Assembly (NCBI GenBank): GCA_963775875.1
Contig: CAVZKP010000031.1
Coordinates: forward strand, 1-64,000
Reading direction: 5' to 3'
Source of the DNA: AP-15 sp963775875
GTDB taxonomy: Bacteria > Pseudomonadota > Alphaproteobacteria > ATCC43930 > CGMCC-115725
Length of the DNA stretch: 64,000 nucleotides
A program made the translations under genes and the position numbers. Of this stretch, positions 1-8,757 are shown in pieces (position 1 is the stretch's first letter; the number at the start of each line of letters is the position of its first letter). The notes below the pieces were generated by a model that was not told where the DNA came from, did not search any database, and was given only the letters and a program-made list of their open reading frames with translations.

Positions 1-2
1 AC

Positions 3-205
3 CGGAGGGATACAGCGCTTCGCAACTATGTCGAGCAGATGTTGGCACCGACATTGTCTCGCGGCGACGTCGTTATGCTTGACAATTTGAGCAGCCACAA
101 GGCGGCCGGGATCGAGATCGTAATCCAGGCGCGAGGCGCAAAACTTCTCTGCCTGCCGCCCTACAGCCCCGACCGCAACCCGATCAAGCAGCCCTTCGCC
201 AAGCC
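3..205 (+). pseudogene. IS630-family transposase fragment, truncated at both ends
   Basis: The frame is open from the window edge, and an internal ATG lies at 39. It encodes the C-terminal catalytic part of an IS630/Tc1-type DDE transposase: LDNLSSHKA carries the second catalytic Asp, and PPYSPDRNPI is the typical block before the catalytic Glu. The usual NPIEQ reads NPIKQ here, so the catalytic Glu is replaced by Lys. After about position 205 the homology stops and the frame runs into sequence antisense to the neighbouring amidohydrolase. It is a dead remnant. The stop codon and last residues of the amidohydrolase lie inside it on the opposite strand. Confidence 0.8.
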
Positions 206-1302
206 CCCCTGCCCGCGCCAGGTGCATGGCAGCGGCCGTCGGTCGACATCACACCGCTATCGGAGTTCAGCGCCGGCAGCTTATACAACTGCCGCACGTT
301 CTCTCGTAGCAGCCGTGACCGCGTCTCCTCCGACAGGTGCCCCAGGTCCCGTTTGATGACGTCCCAAGACTTGGGCCACGTCGAATTCGGATGGGGATAG
401 TCGTTGGACCACATCAGATTGTTGCTGCCCCAGGCATCGAAGATCCAGCGAGCCGGTGGATCGTTGAAGAACGTGGCGTAGAACTGGCGGAGGAAGTACT
501 GACTGGGGAACATCTTGAGCGGTAAGTCCAGATTTCCCCGACCCCAATACTTGTCGTACTGCGTCAGGTAAAAGGGAATCCAGCTCACTTCGTTCTCCAC
601 AAGCACGAATTTGAGCCGGGGATAGCGCTCCAGAACGCCCGTCATAATCAGGTCGGACATGGCGTTGGAGGCGTGGAGCAGCTTGCTGTTCACCGCGCTG
701 CGCATGGTCTCGAAGGCCTGGCGTCGCCCGCTTAGGCCCATCGGGCGGGGCCAAGGGAAGGGCTGGCCCGTGAGGATGTGGAGGCTTACGGGCACCTCCA
801 AATCCTGGGCCGCTGCCCATAGGCGCTCATAGTGGGTGGTGGCGAACGAAAGCTGCGGCGGCGGTGCCTGCCATACCAGTGCCCCGAGCAGCCCGCCCTT
901 CCGGCAGCGCTCCAGCTCAGCCACCCCATGATCAATGTCGTAGGTGGGGATACAGGACACCCCGTAGAGGCGGTCGGGAGCAACAGAGCAATACTCCAGG
1001 ATCCAGTCGTTGTAGGCCCGGAAGCACGCCTCCTGCAGGGCGGCGTCCTTGAGTCCGAACAGGTTCATCGCGAAGCTCGGGTAGAGCACCTCGCCGCTCA
1101 CCCCATCCACCGCCATCTCTTTCACCCGCTCGTGGGGGTCCCACCCACCCGGGTGGGCCTGAAAGAGCCCGCCCACCTCCCGCTCGGGAAACAGCGGCGC
1201 CTGGTCTTTGAAGGCTGCTGGCAGCCGGTTCTCCCAAAAGTGCGGGTCCTCGACGATGTGCAAGTCTGCCGAGATCAGTAGCTCTTCACCGCGCGATGCC
1301 AT
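184..1302 (-). CDS. Amidohydrolase family 2 (metal-dependent hydrolase, TIM barrel)
   Basis: This is a 372-residue protein of the amidohydrolase-2 family, which includes decarboxylases and hydrolases of aromatic or lactone substrates. Visible hallmarks are an N-terminal SADLHIVED segment in the metal-binding position, HILTG near the middle, LVENEVSWIPF and the C-terminal WSNDYPHPNSTWP with the conserved metal-ligand Asp. The first metal motif is DLH rather than HxH. The substrate cannot be read from sequence. The last 10 or so residues (GRGAWRRAA) and the stop codon are encoded within the IS630 remnant, so the natural C-terminus has probably been replaced. It resembles the amidohydrolase at 28667-29812 in family but not closely. 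It precedes a beta-oxidation-type gene pair on the same strand in reverse order. Confidence 0.85.
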   Translation of the reverse strand: MASRGEELLISADLHIVEDPHFWENRLPAAFKDQAPLFPEREVGGLFQAHPGGWDPHERVKEMAVDGVSGEVLYPSFAMNLFGLKDAALQEACFRAYNDWILEYCSVAPDRLYGVSCIPTYDIDHGVAELERCRKGGLLGALVWQAPPPQLSFATTHYERLWAAAQDLEVPVSLHILTGQPFPWPRPMGLSGRRQAFETMRSAVNSKLLHASNAMSDLIMTGVLERYPRLKFVLVENEVSWIPFYLTQYDKYWGRGNLDLPLKMFPSQYFLRQFYATFFNDPPARWIFDAWGSNNLMWSNDYPHPNSTWPKSWDVIKRDLGHLSEETRSRLLRENVRQLYKLPALNSDSGVMSTDGRCHAPGAGRGAWRRAA

Positions 1303-1450
1303 GGTTTCACCTCTTAGTCCCTACGCACTTCATGATGCAAAGCCGCGGCACGCGACCCGGCTCGAATCATCGGGGCGCCAAAGCGCCTTGGCTTCACACC
1401 TGGGGAAGCTCGTATTCCTGATGTGTCCGCCCTGCCAACACTCGATGGCA

Positions 1451-2269
1451 CTATTCCTTAAACTGGGCTGAGCGCCAGCGGACCGCGGCCGGGACGCCCT
1501 CGGTGGCGGCAATTTCACGGAACCGCGCACCGAGTTCGGTCGTCGTCGCATAAAGTGGACCGACGACCTCAAGCCCGGCGTAGAGCGCAGTGCGAAAACC
1601 CGCTGCATCGCCGACCCGGTTGACCGCGCGCTTTGTTGCAAAGAGCGCTTCCGGCGAAATCAGCGACAGGCGTTTGGCGTATTTGAGGCTTGCGCTAGGC
1701 AACTCGGCCAGCGGCACGACGCGGTTGATCAGGCCGAAATCGAGTGCAGTCCCGGCGTCGATCTGGTCGCCGAAATACAAAAGTTCTCGTGCTCTTTTGT
1801 ATCCAATGATCATTGGCATCACAATCGCCGGCCCGACCGCAGAAAACCGCACCTCGGGCTCTCCGAAGGTCGCGTTATCCGCGGCGATCGTCAGGTCGCA
1901 GAGCATGACGAGTTCGCAGCCGCCCCCGAGCACATGGCCCTGCACCGAGGCGATGACTGGCTTGCGCATCAGCCAGGGCGTCATCTCGAATTCCAACTGC
2001 GGATGGAGATGTGCGTGCGCCTTGGTCGCGTCGGTACGCCAATCATCCGCACCGGGTTCTTTGGCGCCGATATCATAGCCGGCGCAGAAGCTGCGCCCAT
2101 TGGCGCGCAGCAGCACAACGCTGGTCGCCGGATCCGCCTCCGCCATGGCGAAGGCCTCGGTCAGCGCATATTGCAGCTCTCGGCTGATCGCATTCAGCTT
2201 GTCGGGCCGATTGAGCGTGATGATGCCGACTTTCTCATCGACCTCGTAAAGAACGATATCGTCCGTCAT
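1451..2269 (-). CDS. Enoyl-CoA hydratase/isomerase (crotonase) family protein
   Basis: This 272-residue crotonase fold starts at MTDDIVLYEV (2269), with GGAGGG just upstream; the frame is open further 5' but overlaps the preceding gene. The family signature is clear: ITLNRPDKLNAI at the N-terminus, SFCAGYDI for the first oxyanion-hole segment and HVLGGGCELVMLCD for the second. AADNATFGEPE carries the conserved Glu region. It would hydrate or isomerise an acyl-CoA double bond; the chain and substrate are unknown. It lies 11 bp downstream of an acyl-CoA synthetase-like gene and is almost certainly co-transcribed with it, suggesting a small CoA-thioester catabolic operon. Confidence 0.9.
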   Translation of the reverse strand: MTDDIVLYEVDEKVGIITLNRPDKLNAISRELQYALTEAFAMAEADPATSVVLLRANGRSFCAGYDIGAKEPGADDWRTDATKAHAHLHPQLEFEMTPWLMRKPVIASVQGHVLGGGCELVMLCDLTIAADNATFGEPEVRFSAVGPAIVMPMIIGYKRARELLYFGDQIDAGTALDFGLINRVVPLAELPSASLKYAKRLSLISPEALFATKRAVNRVGDAAGFRTALYAGLEVVGPLYATTTELGARFREIAATEGVPAAVRWRSAQFKE

Positions 2270-2280
2270 TTGCGCCCTCC

Positions 2281-3657
2281 CTAATTGGCCTTGACGGCCA
2301 GCCGATCGATCGCGCTCAGCCCTTCGCCGAGGCCCCCGACGATCCCGACCCCATGCCCGCGTAAACACGCGACGAGCCCGCGATCCATAGTCCCGGGCCG
2401 CGTGGTCAGCAGGTAATGCGGCTTGCGGCTGTGTTCGGCAGCGCGCGCAAACATCTCGATGTAGCTCCGCGCGGTTTCGGGCTGATCAAAGAGTTGATCG
2501 TCCAGATTGTCGCGCAACAGGACGATCGCATCGTGGTCTTCGCTTGCATCGAACAATACCAGCGCCTTGGGCAGGTTCGCGGCGAAGGCGCCGCTGCCCC
2601 AGGCGTCGCACGGATTGCCGTCGCCGGTGATAAAGCCGATGCCGTCCTCGATCTGCGTTTTCTGCGCCGGCGATAAGGGCGGCAACACGAGGTCACGAGC
2701 GGCGGCAATGTCAAGGATCAGTTCGGACAAGCCGCCCGACGAGGTTATGATCGCGATGCGCCGCCCCGCCACGGGTTTCGCCGCTTGGAACGCGGCCAGC
2801 GTCTCGGTCAGTTCGACAAGATCCGGCACCTCGATGACGTGATGCGCCCGAAACAATTCGGCGACCTCGTCCATCTCTTCCGCCGGTCCGCCGGTGTGGG
2901 TCACGATTGCTCGCCGCGCACGCTCGCTCTTGCCGACGCGGATCAGCACGATGGGTTTGCCCAGCGCGTGGGCGCGGTCGAGCGCCGCCGCAAAGCGATC
3001 CTTATGGCGGATTGTCTCAATGAACCCGCCAATGATTTTCGTAGACGGGTCGGCAACCAGGTATTCGAGGAACTCGGCAATGGTCACGGCCGCTTCATTG
3101 CCGGGGGAGACAATGTGACTGAACCCGAAGCGCCTCGTATCGGCAAGCAGGCTGACGCACAGCCCGCCGCTATGCGAAACGATGCCAACATTGCCGGCGA
3201 GGCCGGTCGGGTCGCGCAGTTCCTGAAGATAGGTCGTGCTCCGGTGATGCGGGTTCAGGATGCCCATGCAGTTAGGGCCGCAGAGAGCGATGTCGTAATC
3301 TCGGCAAATTTCGGTAATCCTCGCCTGCCGCTTGCGCCCGAGCTCGCTGTGTTCGGCAAACCCACCGTCGTAAATGACAGCGGCCTTCATGCCACGCTTT
3401 GCCCCGGCCATAAAGGCATCGACAACGCGCTCATGACCGAGGCAAAACACCGCGACATCCGGGGCCTCGGGAAGATCAGCGACGCTCGCATAACAGGGTC
3501 GGTTCAGCACCGCCGCGTAATTCGGGTTGACCGGGTAGATGCGTCCGGCAAAACCCAGACGATCGAGCGAGTTGATAATCCGCTGGCCGGGCGTCGGTTT
3601 GTCCGACGCGCCAATGACAGCGATCGATTTCGGTTCGAACAGCGCGTCTATTTGCAC
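2281..3657 (-). CDS. Acetate/acyl-CoA ligase (NDP-forming) alpha-type subunit, CoA-binding
   Basis: This 458-residue protein has the order of the alpha part of ADP-forming acyl-CoA synthetases: an N-terminal CoA-binding Rossmann domain (KSIAVIGASDKPTPGQRIIN, about residues 10-30), a middle ligase domain (LCGPNCMGILNP, IVSHSGGLCVSLL, SPGNEAAVTIAEFLEYL) and the VTHTGGPA segment, where the phosphorylated His of this family lies. The ATP-grasp beta domain, fused in many bacterial members, is absent, and no separate beta gene is seen nearby. It would activate an acid to its CoA ester for the downstream crotonase. Without the ATP-grasp partner its activity is uncertain. Confidence 0.82.
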   Translation of the reverse strand: MQIDALFEPKSIAVIGASDKPTPGQRIINSLDRLGFAGRIYPVNPNYAAVLNRPCYASVADLPEAPDVAVFCLGHERVVDAFMAGAKRGMKAAVIYDGGFAEHSELGRKRQARITEICRDYDIALCGPNCMGILNPHHRSTTYLQELRDPTGLAGNVGIVSHSGGLCVSLLADTRRFGFSHIVSPGNEAAVTIAEFLEYLVADPSTKIIGGFIETIRHKDRFAAALDRAHALGKPIVLIRVGKSERARRAIVTHTGGPAEEMDEVAELFRAHHVIEVPDLVELTETLAAFQAAKPVAGRRIAIITSSGGLSELILDIAAARDLVLPPLSPAQKTQIEDGIGFITGDGNPCDAWGSGAFAANLPKALVLFDASEDHDAIVLLRDNLDDQLFDQPETARSYIEMFARAAEHSRKPHYLLTTRPGTMDRGLVACLRGHGVGIVGGLGEGLSAIDRLAVKAN

Positions 3658-4010
3658 GGCCAGTTACTCGGCACGCCTTGGATCATACCGATCCGCACAT
3701 GACCCCCCAATCGTGCGGGAATTGCATTCGGCAGCTCGCTTTTCCCGATGTCGAGTGCGATCATCATCTCGCGCATCTGCCCTTCGTGTCACGAGCAATC
3801 CCGAGGTTTAGCTGAACGCCGTATGATCTCGTTTTCGGAAAAGGACTTGTCGAGGTCGAAACCGGAAGAATCGACGCTGATCAACTTGCCAACAAACGCA
3901 AGGCGTTGCCTGATTTGCTACGCCGCAAAGGCGGCGCCGGTATCGCGCGCACAACAACTGGGGGCGGGTCTACTTCGACGAAGCGTGCGCGGCGCGGATG
4001 GGTTTGATGG
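3658..4010. other. Intergenic stretch, 353 bp, nothing recognised
   Basis: This lies between the start of the acyl-CoA synthetase gene and the stop codon of the molybdenum hydroxylase large subunit. A plus-strand frame (3748-4206) crosses it but overlaps the end of the oxidoreductase gene and has no recognisable motif or ribosome site. I see no RNA, repeat or clear terminator. Confidence 0.5.
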
Positions 4011-6311
4011 TCATTCCAAACTTTCGGTCGATTGTTTGCCCGAACTCATGTGCCAGACGCGGGCGGGCGAGAGCGGCAGCCGGTTCGGGATCGCTCCGAA
4101 CGAAGCCAAGGCATTGGCGACGGCGTTGGCCATCAGGCCGCCGATCGGGATAATCGGCCCCTCGCCGGCGCCCTTAACGCCGAGCGGGTTGCTCGGAGAG
4201 GGGTGATTTTCGAGCGCGATCGCCCGGATCTTTGGAAAATCAGTCGCTGTCGGAATCAGGTAGTCGGCAAGGCTGCCGGCCAGCAGCTGGCCGTTTTCGT
4301 CATAGACGAGGTGCTCCAGGAAAGCGCCGCCCAGCCCCTGAACCATGCCGCCGATCGCCTGGCCATGGAGCGTCAACGGGTTGACGATGCGGCCGACATC
4401 CTCGACCACGAGACAGTCGAGCAACTCGACATCGCCCGTCCCCGGGTCGACCGTGACATGCGCCGCAGCCGATCCGTAGGTATAGGTCAGCCGGTTGTCG
4501 TTGCTAAATGCCGTCGTGACGTGCAGGCCGTCCGCCGCCAAATCGGCAAACGCGAGCGAGCGCCCGTCTGGAGCGCGGGCATATCCATCCGCCAGTTCGA
4601 CCTGTTCGCCGGCACAGCCTAGCCGTGCGCCGGCAGCGGCGCGGATCTCCGCGAGCAGGGCATTCGCCGCCTCGAACACCGCCGACCCGCCGAGCACCGT
4701 TGAGCGGGACGCGAACGCGCCGTAGCCCTCGTCGAGCAATGGCGTCGAGCCGTGCAAGACGCGCACCTGCCCGAGCGGCAGGCCGAGCGTGTCCGCCGCG
4801 ATCTGCGCCATCACCGTTTCGAGGCCTTGCCCGACGGCAGTCGAGCCGACGTAGACCGACACTGTGCCATCTGCCTCAAGCTCAAGCCGCGCTGTCTCTT
4901 TGGGGCCGGCTCCGCCGCCCTCGATAAAGCAGGCGACAGAAACGCCATGGTAGCGCCCGTCGATTTCGCGGCCTTGCAGCGCACGCTTCTCCTCCCAGCC
5001 GAACTCGGCGAGGCAGCGTTCGAGGGTTTCGCGATAGTCGCCGCTGTCGCACTCGGTATCGACCGCCGGACCGCCCGGCTCCAGCCGGGGCAGCCGGTAC
5101 GGCATCTCGCCGGCGCCGATCAGGTTGCGCCGACGCATCTCGGCACTGTCGATCCCCAGGTCGCGCGCCGTTAGCTCGATCAGCCGCTCGCAAAAGAACG
5201 AGCCCTCATAGCGGCCGGGCGCGCGATAGGTGCCGGACGGGGTCTTGTTGGTGAGCAGCGCCGTAGAAGTCATCCGCACATTCGGCACGCGATAGGGACC
5301 GGTGAGGCATTGCGCCAGGGTGCGCGGCTGGATCAGACCATTGGTGCGGACATAGGCCCCGAGATCGACAAAGACCTCGCCGCGCAGGCCGAGGATCGTG
5401 CCATCGCTGCGGCAGGCGATCTCGATCTCGCAATCCGCCTCGCGCGCATGGTTCATCGCCGTCAGATGCTCACGCCGGTCCTCAAGCCAGCGGACCGGGT
5501 GGCCGACATGCCGCGCGGCGAACGGGATCAGGAAGTCCTCGGGATAGAACTCGCCGCGGGCGCCAAAGCCGCCGCCAACATCGTTCTCGATCAGGTCGAC
5601 CTGGGCCGGCGACAGGCCCAGCATCGCCGCCAGGGTATCGCGGTTGAAGAACGGCACCTTCGCCGCGCCCAGCACCGTCATCCGGCCTTGCGCCGCATCC
5701 CACTCGGCAAGCACGCCGCGCGGCTCCATCGGCAGCGCCGTATGGCGCTGGACCGAGAACCGCTCACGCTTGACGTAGTCGGCATCGCGAAACGCCGTGT
5801 CGGCATCGCCCTTGACCCCGGTAAAGATCATCGCGGCGTTAGTGCCGGCTTCTTCAAACAACAGAATGTCGCCATGCCCGGAAGCGCGCCGATCCGGAAC
5901 GGGCGGCAACTCTTGGATGTCGAGTGCGATCGCACCGACCCCGTCCTCGGCCAGCGCCGGGCTGTCACCCAGCACGACTGCGACCGGCTCGCCGACATAG
6001 CGAACCCGGTCGGCCGCGATCACCGGCTGCAGAAAGCGCTCGGTGCCGGGTAAGGGCAGAAGACGCAGCGGGATGCGCGGCACGGCCCCGATGTCTTTCG
6101 CCGTGATCACGGTGCGCACCCCTCCTATGGCAAGCGCGGCGCTGGCGTCGATTGCGGTGACGAGGCCGTGCGCTACCGGGCTGCGCAGGATGGCCGCATG
6201 CAGCATGCTCTCGCGCTGCAAATCGCCGACGAACTGGCCGCGGCCGCGCAAAAAGCGCAGATCCTCGATCCGCTCGATCGGGCTGCCGATATACCGGTTC
6301 GTCCCGATCAT
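4011..6311 (-). CDS. Molybdenum hydroxylase large subunit (CoxL/XdhB-like, form II type)
   Basis: This 766-residue protein is the molybdopterin-binding subunit of the xanthine dehydrogenase/CO dehydrogenase family; length is normal. Visible are the N-terminal substrate-channel domain (YIGSPIERIEDLRFLRGRG), NDVGGGFGARGEFYPED, the active-site loop GTYRAPGRYEGSFFCE and the catalytic-Glu segment GVKGAGEGPIIP near the C-terminus. True aerobic CO dehydrogenases carry AYRCSFR with a Cys that holds the Cu/S bridge. Here the loop is TYRAPGR, so a CO-oxidising role is unlikely and the substrate is probably an aromatic heterocycle or aldehyde. Its ATG overlaps the stop of the small-subunit gene, so the two are translationally coupled. 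Confidence 0.9.
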   Translation of the reverse strand: MIGTNRYIGSPIERIEDLRFLRGRGQFVGDLQRESMLHAAILRSPVAHGLVTAIDASAALAIGGVRTVITAKDIGAVPRIPLRLLPLPGTERFLQPVIAADRVRYVGEPVAVVLGDSPALAEDGVGAIALDIQELPPVPDRRASGHGDILLFEEAGTNAAMIFTGVKGDADTAFRDADYVKRERFSVQRHTALPMEPRGVLAEWDAAQGRMTVLGAAKVPFFNRDTLAAMLGLSPAQVDLIENDVGGGFGARGEFYPEDFLIPFAARHVGHPVRWLEDRREHLTAMNHAREADCEIEIACRSDGTILGLRGEVFVDLGAYVRTNGLIQPRTLAQCLTGPYRVPNVRMTSTALLTNKTPSGTYRAPGRYEGSFFCERLIELTARDLGIDSAEMRRRNLIGAGEMPYRLPRLEPGGPAVDTECDSGDYRETLERCLAEFGWEEKRALQGREIDGRYHGVSVACFIEGGGAGPKETARLELEADGTVSVYVGSTAVGQGLETVMAQIAADTLGLPLGQVRVLHGSTPLLDEGYGAFASRSTVLGGSAVFEAANALLAEIRAAAGARLGCAGEQVELADGYARAPDGRSLAFADLAADGLHVTTAFSNDNRLTYTYGSAAAHVTVDPGTGDVELLDCLVVEDVGRIVNPLTLHGQAIGGMVQGLGGAFLEHLVYDENGQLLAGSLADYLIPTATDFPKIRAIALENHPSPSNPLGVKGAGEGPIIPIGGLMANAVANALASFGAIPNRLPLSPARVWHMSSGKQSTESLE

Positions 6312-6784
6312 GGCTTTTCGGCCTCCCGGTAGGCGGCGCGCGCCTCGATCACCGCCTCAACGATCGGGATATAGCCGGTGCAGCGGCACAGATTGCCGGA
6401 CAGGGCGGAGCGGATGCGATCGGCGTCCGCATTGGGTTCCTCGGTCAACAGCGCGTGCGCTGTCGTCAACATGCCGGGGGTGCAGAAGCCGCACTGCAGG
6501 GCGTGATGCTTGCGGAATGCGGTCTGCAGCGGACTCAACGCGTCGTCGCTCGACAGACCCTCGACGGTGACGATGCTGGCGCCGTCAGCCTGCACCGTCA
6601 GCATCAGACAGGCGCGGACCGCGGCGCCGTCGACGATGACGGTGCACGCCCCGCAGGCGCCATGTTCGCAGCCGAGATGGGTTCCAGTCAGACGTAGCAC
6701 CTCGCGCAGGCAATCGGCGAGGTGGAGGCGCGGCTCGATGTCGACCGCGACGGGATTGCCATTGACCCGGAATTTTACCCGCAT
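6308..6784 (-). CDS. Molybdenum hydroxylase small subunit, two [2Fe-2S] clusters (CoxS-like)
   Basis: At 158 residues this is the normal length for the iron-sulfur subunit. The plant-ferredoxin-type cluster is held by CEHGACGACT (Cys39, 44, 47) and Cys59. The second, helical cluster is held by QCGFCTPGM and LCRCTGY. It passes electrons from the molybdenum site of the large subunit to FAD in the medium subunit. Start and stop both overlap the neighbouring subunit genes by a few bases (ATGA type), giving the tight order medium-small-large expected of a heterotrimeric complex. Confidence 0.95.
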   Translation of the reverse strand: MRVKFRVNGNPVAVDIEPRLHLADCLREVLRLTGTHLGCEHGACGACTVIVDGAAVRACLMLTVQADGASIVTVEGLSSDDALSPLQTAFRKHHALQCGFCTPGMLTTAHALLTEEPNADADRIRSALSGNLCRCTGYIPIVEAVIEARAAYREAEKP

Positions 6785-7650
6785 CAGGCACTCCGTCGCT
6801 GAGCAGCGGCCCGCAAGCCGCGCTCGACGAGCGTCGCCACGAGGCCGCGACGGTAGGCGACGTCGGCGTGCAAATCGTCCGGAGGGTCGACCTCTTCTGT
6901 GGCCATTGCCGCCGCCTGCCGGATCAGATCGTCGTTGATGGGGTGGCCGTTCAGCAGCGTTTCCACCTTGGTCAACCGATGCGGGCGTGGGCAGGCGCCG
7001 ATCACGCCGATATGGGCATTGCTCACTGCCCCCTGCCGGTCCTCGTCATAAAACAGCAGGATGCCGGCGAGGGCGAAATCGCCCTCGCGCCGGGCATATT
7101 TTTGGAAGGCCCAGCGCCGGTAGCTCGGCCATTTCGGCAGGTGCAGCTCGGTGACGATCTCGTCCTGCTTGCGGAGCGTCGACAGCGGCCCAGTGAAAAA
7201 ATCGCCGGCGCGCGCCGTGCGCGATCGGACCTTGCCGAAGAGGGTGATTTCGCCCTCGCAGGTCACCGCGACGCCGAGCAATTCGGCGGCCGGGTCGGCA
7301 TGGGCAAGACTGCCCCCGACCGTGCCACGGTTGCGGATCTGATAATGCGCAACATGCGCGACGGCCGCGTGCAATAGCGGATGTGCCGCCGCCAACCGCT
7401 GATCGCCCTCGATGTCGCACCAGCGTACGAGCGCGCCGAGCCGGAAGCCGTCATCATCCACGGTAATATCGCCTAGCCCGGTCAGCCGCCGCAGGTCGAC
7501 CAGCAGGCTCGGGGTCGCCAGGCGGAAAGCGAGAACCGGCATTAGGCTTTGTCCCCCGGCGATCACGACCGCTTCGGGGTTCGACGCAAGCAGGTCGACT
7601 GCCTCGCGAAGGCTGGCGGGAGCCTGGTAATCGAAGGGCGCGGGTTTCAT
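6784..7650 (-). CDS. Molybdenum hydroxylase FAD-binding medium subunit (CoxM-like)
   Basis: I place the start at MKPAPFDYQAPASL (7650), where family homology begins; the frame is open 25 codons further upstream without homology. The 288-residue product has the FAD motifs of this family: AGGQSLMPVLAFRLATP near the N-terminus and RNRGTVGGSLAHADPAAE in the middle. It oxidises the iron-sulfur subunit and passes electrons to an unknown acceptor. It is the first gene of the three-gene operon. No maturation genes (coxD, coxE, coxF, coxG) are adjacent. Confidence 0.92.
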   Translation of the reverse strand: MKPAPFDYQAPASLREAVDLLASNPEAVVIAGGQSLMPVLAFRLATPSLLVDLRRLTGLGDITVDDDGFRLGALVRWCDIEGDQRLAAAHPLLHAAVAHVAHYQIRNRGTVGGSLAHADPAAELLGVAVTCEGEITLFGKVRSRTARAGDFFTGPLSTLRKQDEIVTELHLPKWPSYRRWAFQKYARREGDFALAGILLFYDEDRQGAVSNAHIGVIGACPRPHRLTKVETLLNGHPINDDLIRQAAAMATEEVDPPDDLHADVAYRRGLVATLVERGLRAAAQRRSA

Positions 7651-7782
7651 TGCTATGCCTCGCGAGGCAAGACTGAACCGGAAGCAATTTAATACGTGGC
7701 GCCTTCGCGGGAGCGCCGCGTGCACGCCCCAACCGTCTCACGGGCATCGCGAACCCGCAACCGCGCTATCGTCGGGGAAAGA

Positions 7783-8518
7783 GTAAGCGCTCGGTGTAGG
7801 CGCCAGGTCAAGCGGCGGCACGCTGAAGGTCTGCGGGCTTCCAATGCCAGGGCAGGAGGTCGGTGATCTGCCGTGCCGGGTGATCGGCGATGCGGTTGAG
7901 CAGGTCGGCGAGATAGTGCTGCGGGTTGAGGCCGCTGAGCTTGGCGCTCTCGATCAGGGAGTAGATCGCCGCGGCGCGGTGGCCGCCGGCGTCCGAGCCG
8001 GCGAACAGATAGTTCTTGCGGCCGATCGCGACGCAGCGCAGCGCCCGCTCGGCGGGGTTGTTGTCGAGGGCGAGACGGCCGTTGTCGAAGCAGCGCAACA
8101 GCGCCTTCCAGCGCGACCGCATGTAGCGGAAGGCTTTGGCGAGTTCGGATTTGCGGGAGAGCTTGGGCAGGGTCTCCTCTGCCCAGGCGCGCAGCTCCTC
8201 GGCGATCGGCTTCGAACGCTGCTGGCGTTCGCGTCGCCGTGGGTCGGGCGGCAAACCCGCGATCGTCTTCTCGACCCCGTAGAGATCGCCGATGCGTTTG
8301 AGGGCTTCCCGGGCGATCGGCGAGCCTGTGGCGGCATGGACGTCGAAGAATTTGCGCCGGACATGCGCCAAGCAGGCGGCCTCGGTGATCCGGTTGCCGG
8401 TGAACAGCTCGTTGAACCCGGCATAGCCGTCGGCATGGATGACGCCGCGGAAGTCTTTGAGATGCACCCGTGGATGCTCGCCCTCTCGGAGCGCGCTGGT
8501 GAGGATTATGCGTTTCAA
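7783..8518 (-). mobile_element. IS66-family element remnant (one end and 3' part of tnpC)
   Basis: The segment starts with GTAAGCGCTC at 7783, which looks like the conserved terminal inverted repeat of IS66 elements, directly outside the tnpC stop codon. IS66 homology continues through tnpC to about 8490 and then stops. tnpA, tnpB, the 5' part of tnpC and the other inverted repeat are missing, so this is a deletion remnant. It sits between the coxMSL operon and a tRNA-like gene. Confidence 0.75.
7808..8518 (-). pseudogene. IS66 transposase TnpC, C-terminal fragment
   Basis: The 236 residues match the C-terminal half of IS66 TnpC from EGEHPRVHLKDFRGV onward. ADGYAGFNELF, ACLAHVRRKFFD, the catalytic-core segment LDNNPAERALRC and GGHRAAAIYSLIESAKLSGL are visible. 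The first roughly ten residues (MKRIILTSAL) do not look like TnpC, which places the break at about 8490. A full TnpC has more than 500 residues, so the fragment should be inactive. Confidence 0.85.
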
Positions 8519-8655
8519 ACCCGGAACCTCTCGACAACATCGGTCACGCCACGGTCACAGCGATCGGCGAGGGTTTACGGCCTGTTCACGCCCTTTAGAA
8601 TGATTTACGACCAGCGTGGGGTGGTTTTCGACCATCTAAACCATTGAAATCACGG

Positions 8656-8728
8656 TAGGCGCGAAAGGGAATCGAACCCCTGACCTCTCCCATGTGCTAG
8701 GAGCGCTCTGCCACTGAGCTACGCGCCT
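8656..8728 (-). tRNA. tRNA-like gene, anticodon position reads CAC (Val?), irregular
   Basis: A near-complete cloverleaf can be drawn on the minus strand. The acceptor pairs AGGCGCG with CGCGCCT, the D arm is GCTC-AGTGGCA-GAGC, the anticodon arm CTCCT-AGCACAT-GGGAG and the T arm AGGGG-TTCGATT-CCCTT. The anticodon position reads CAC (valine). Three oddities stand out: base 33 is G instead of the near-universal U, one extra base sits between the T stem and acceptor, and the 3' end reads ACCG, so CCA is not encoded. It could be a degraded tRNA, or a real tRNA changed by the neighbouring IS66 insertion. Confidence 0.6.
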
Positions 8729-8757
8729 GTCGGCCGGTGCCAGATCATGGTTCTGGC

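Noticed and set aside
3748..4206. A 152-codon plus-strand frame in the gap before the molybdenum hydroxylase gene
   Set aside because: There is no motif or ribosome site, and its second half overlaps the large-subunit gene antisense.
4011..7650. Calling the operon carbon monoxide dehydrogenase
   Set aside because: The large subunit lacks the AYRCSFR loop with the Cu-binding cysteine.
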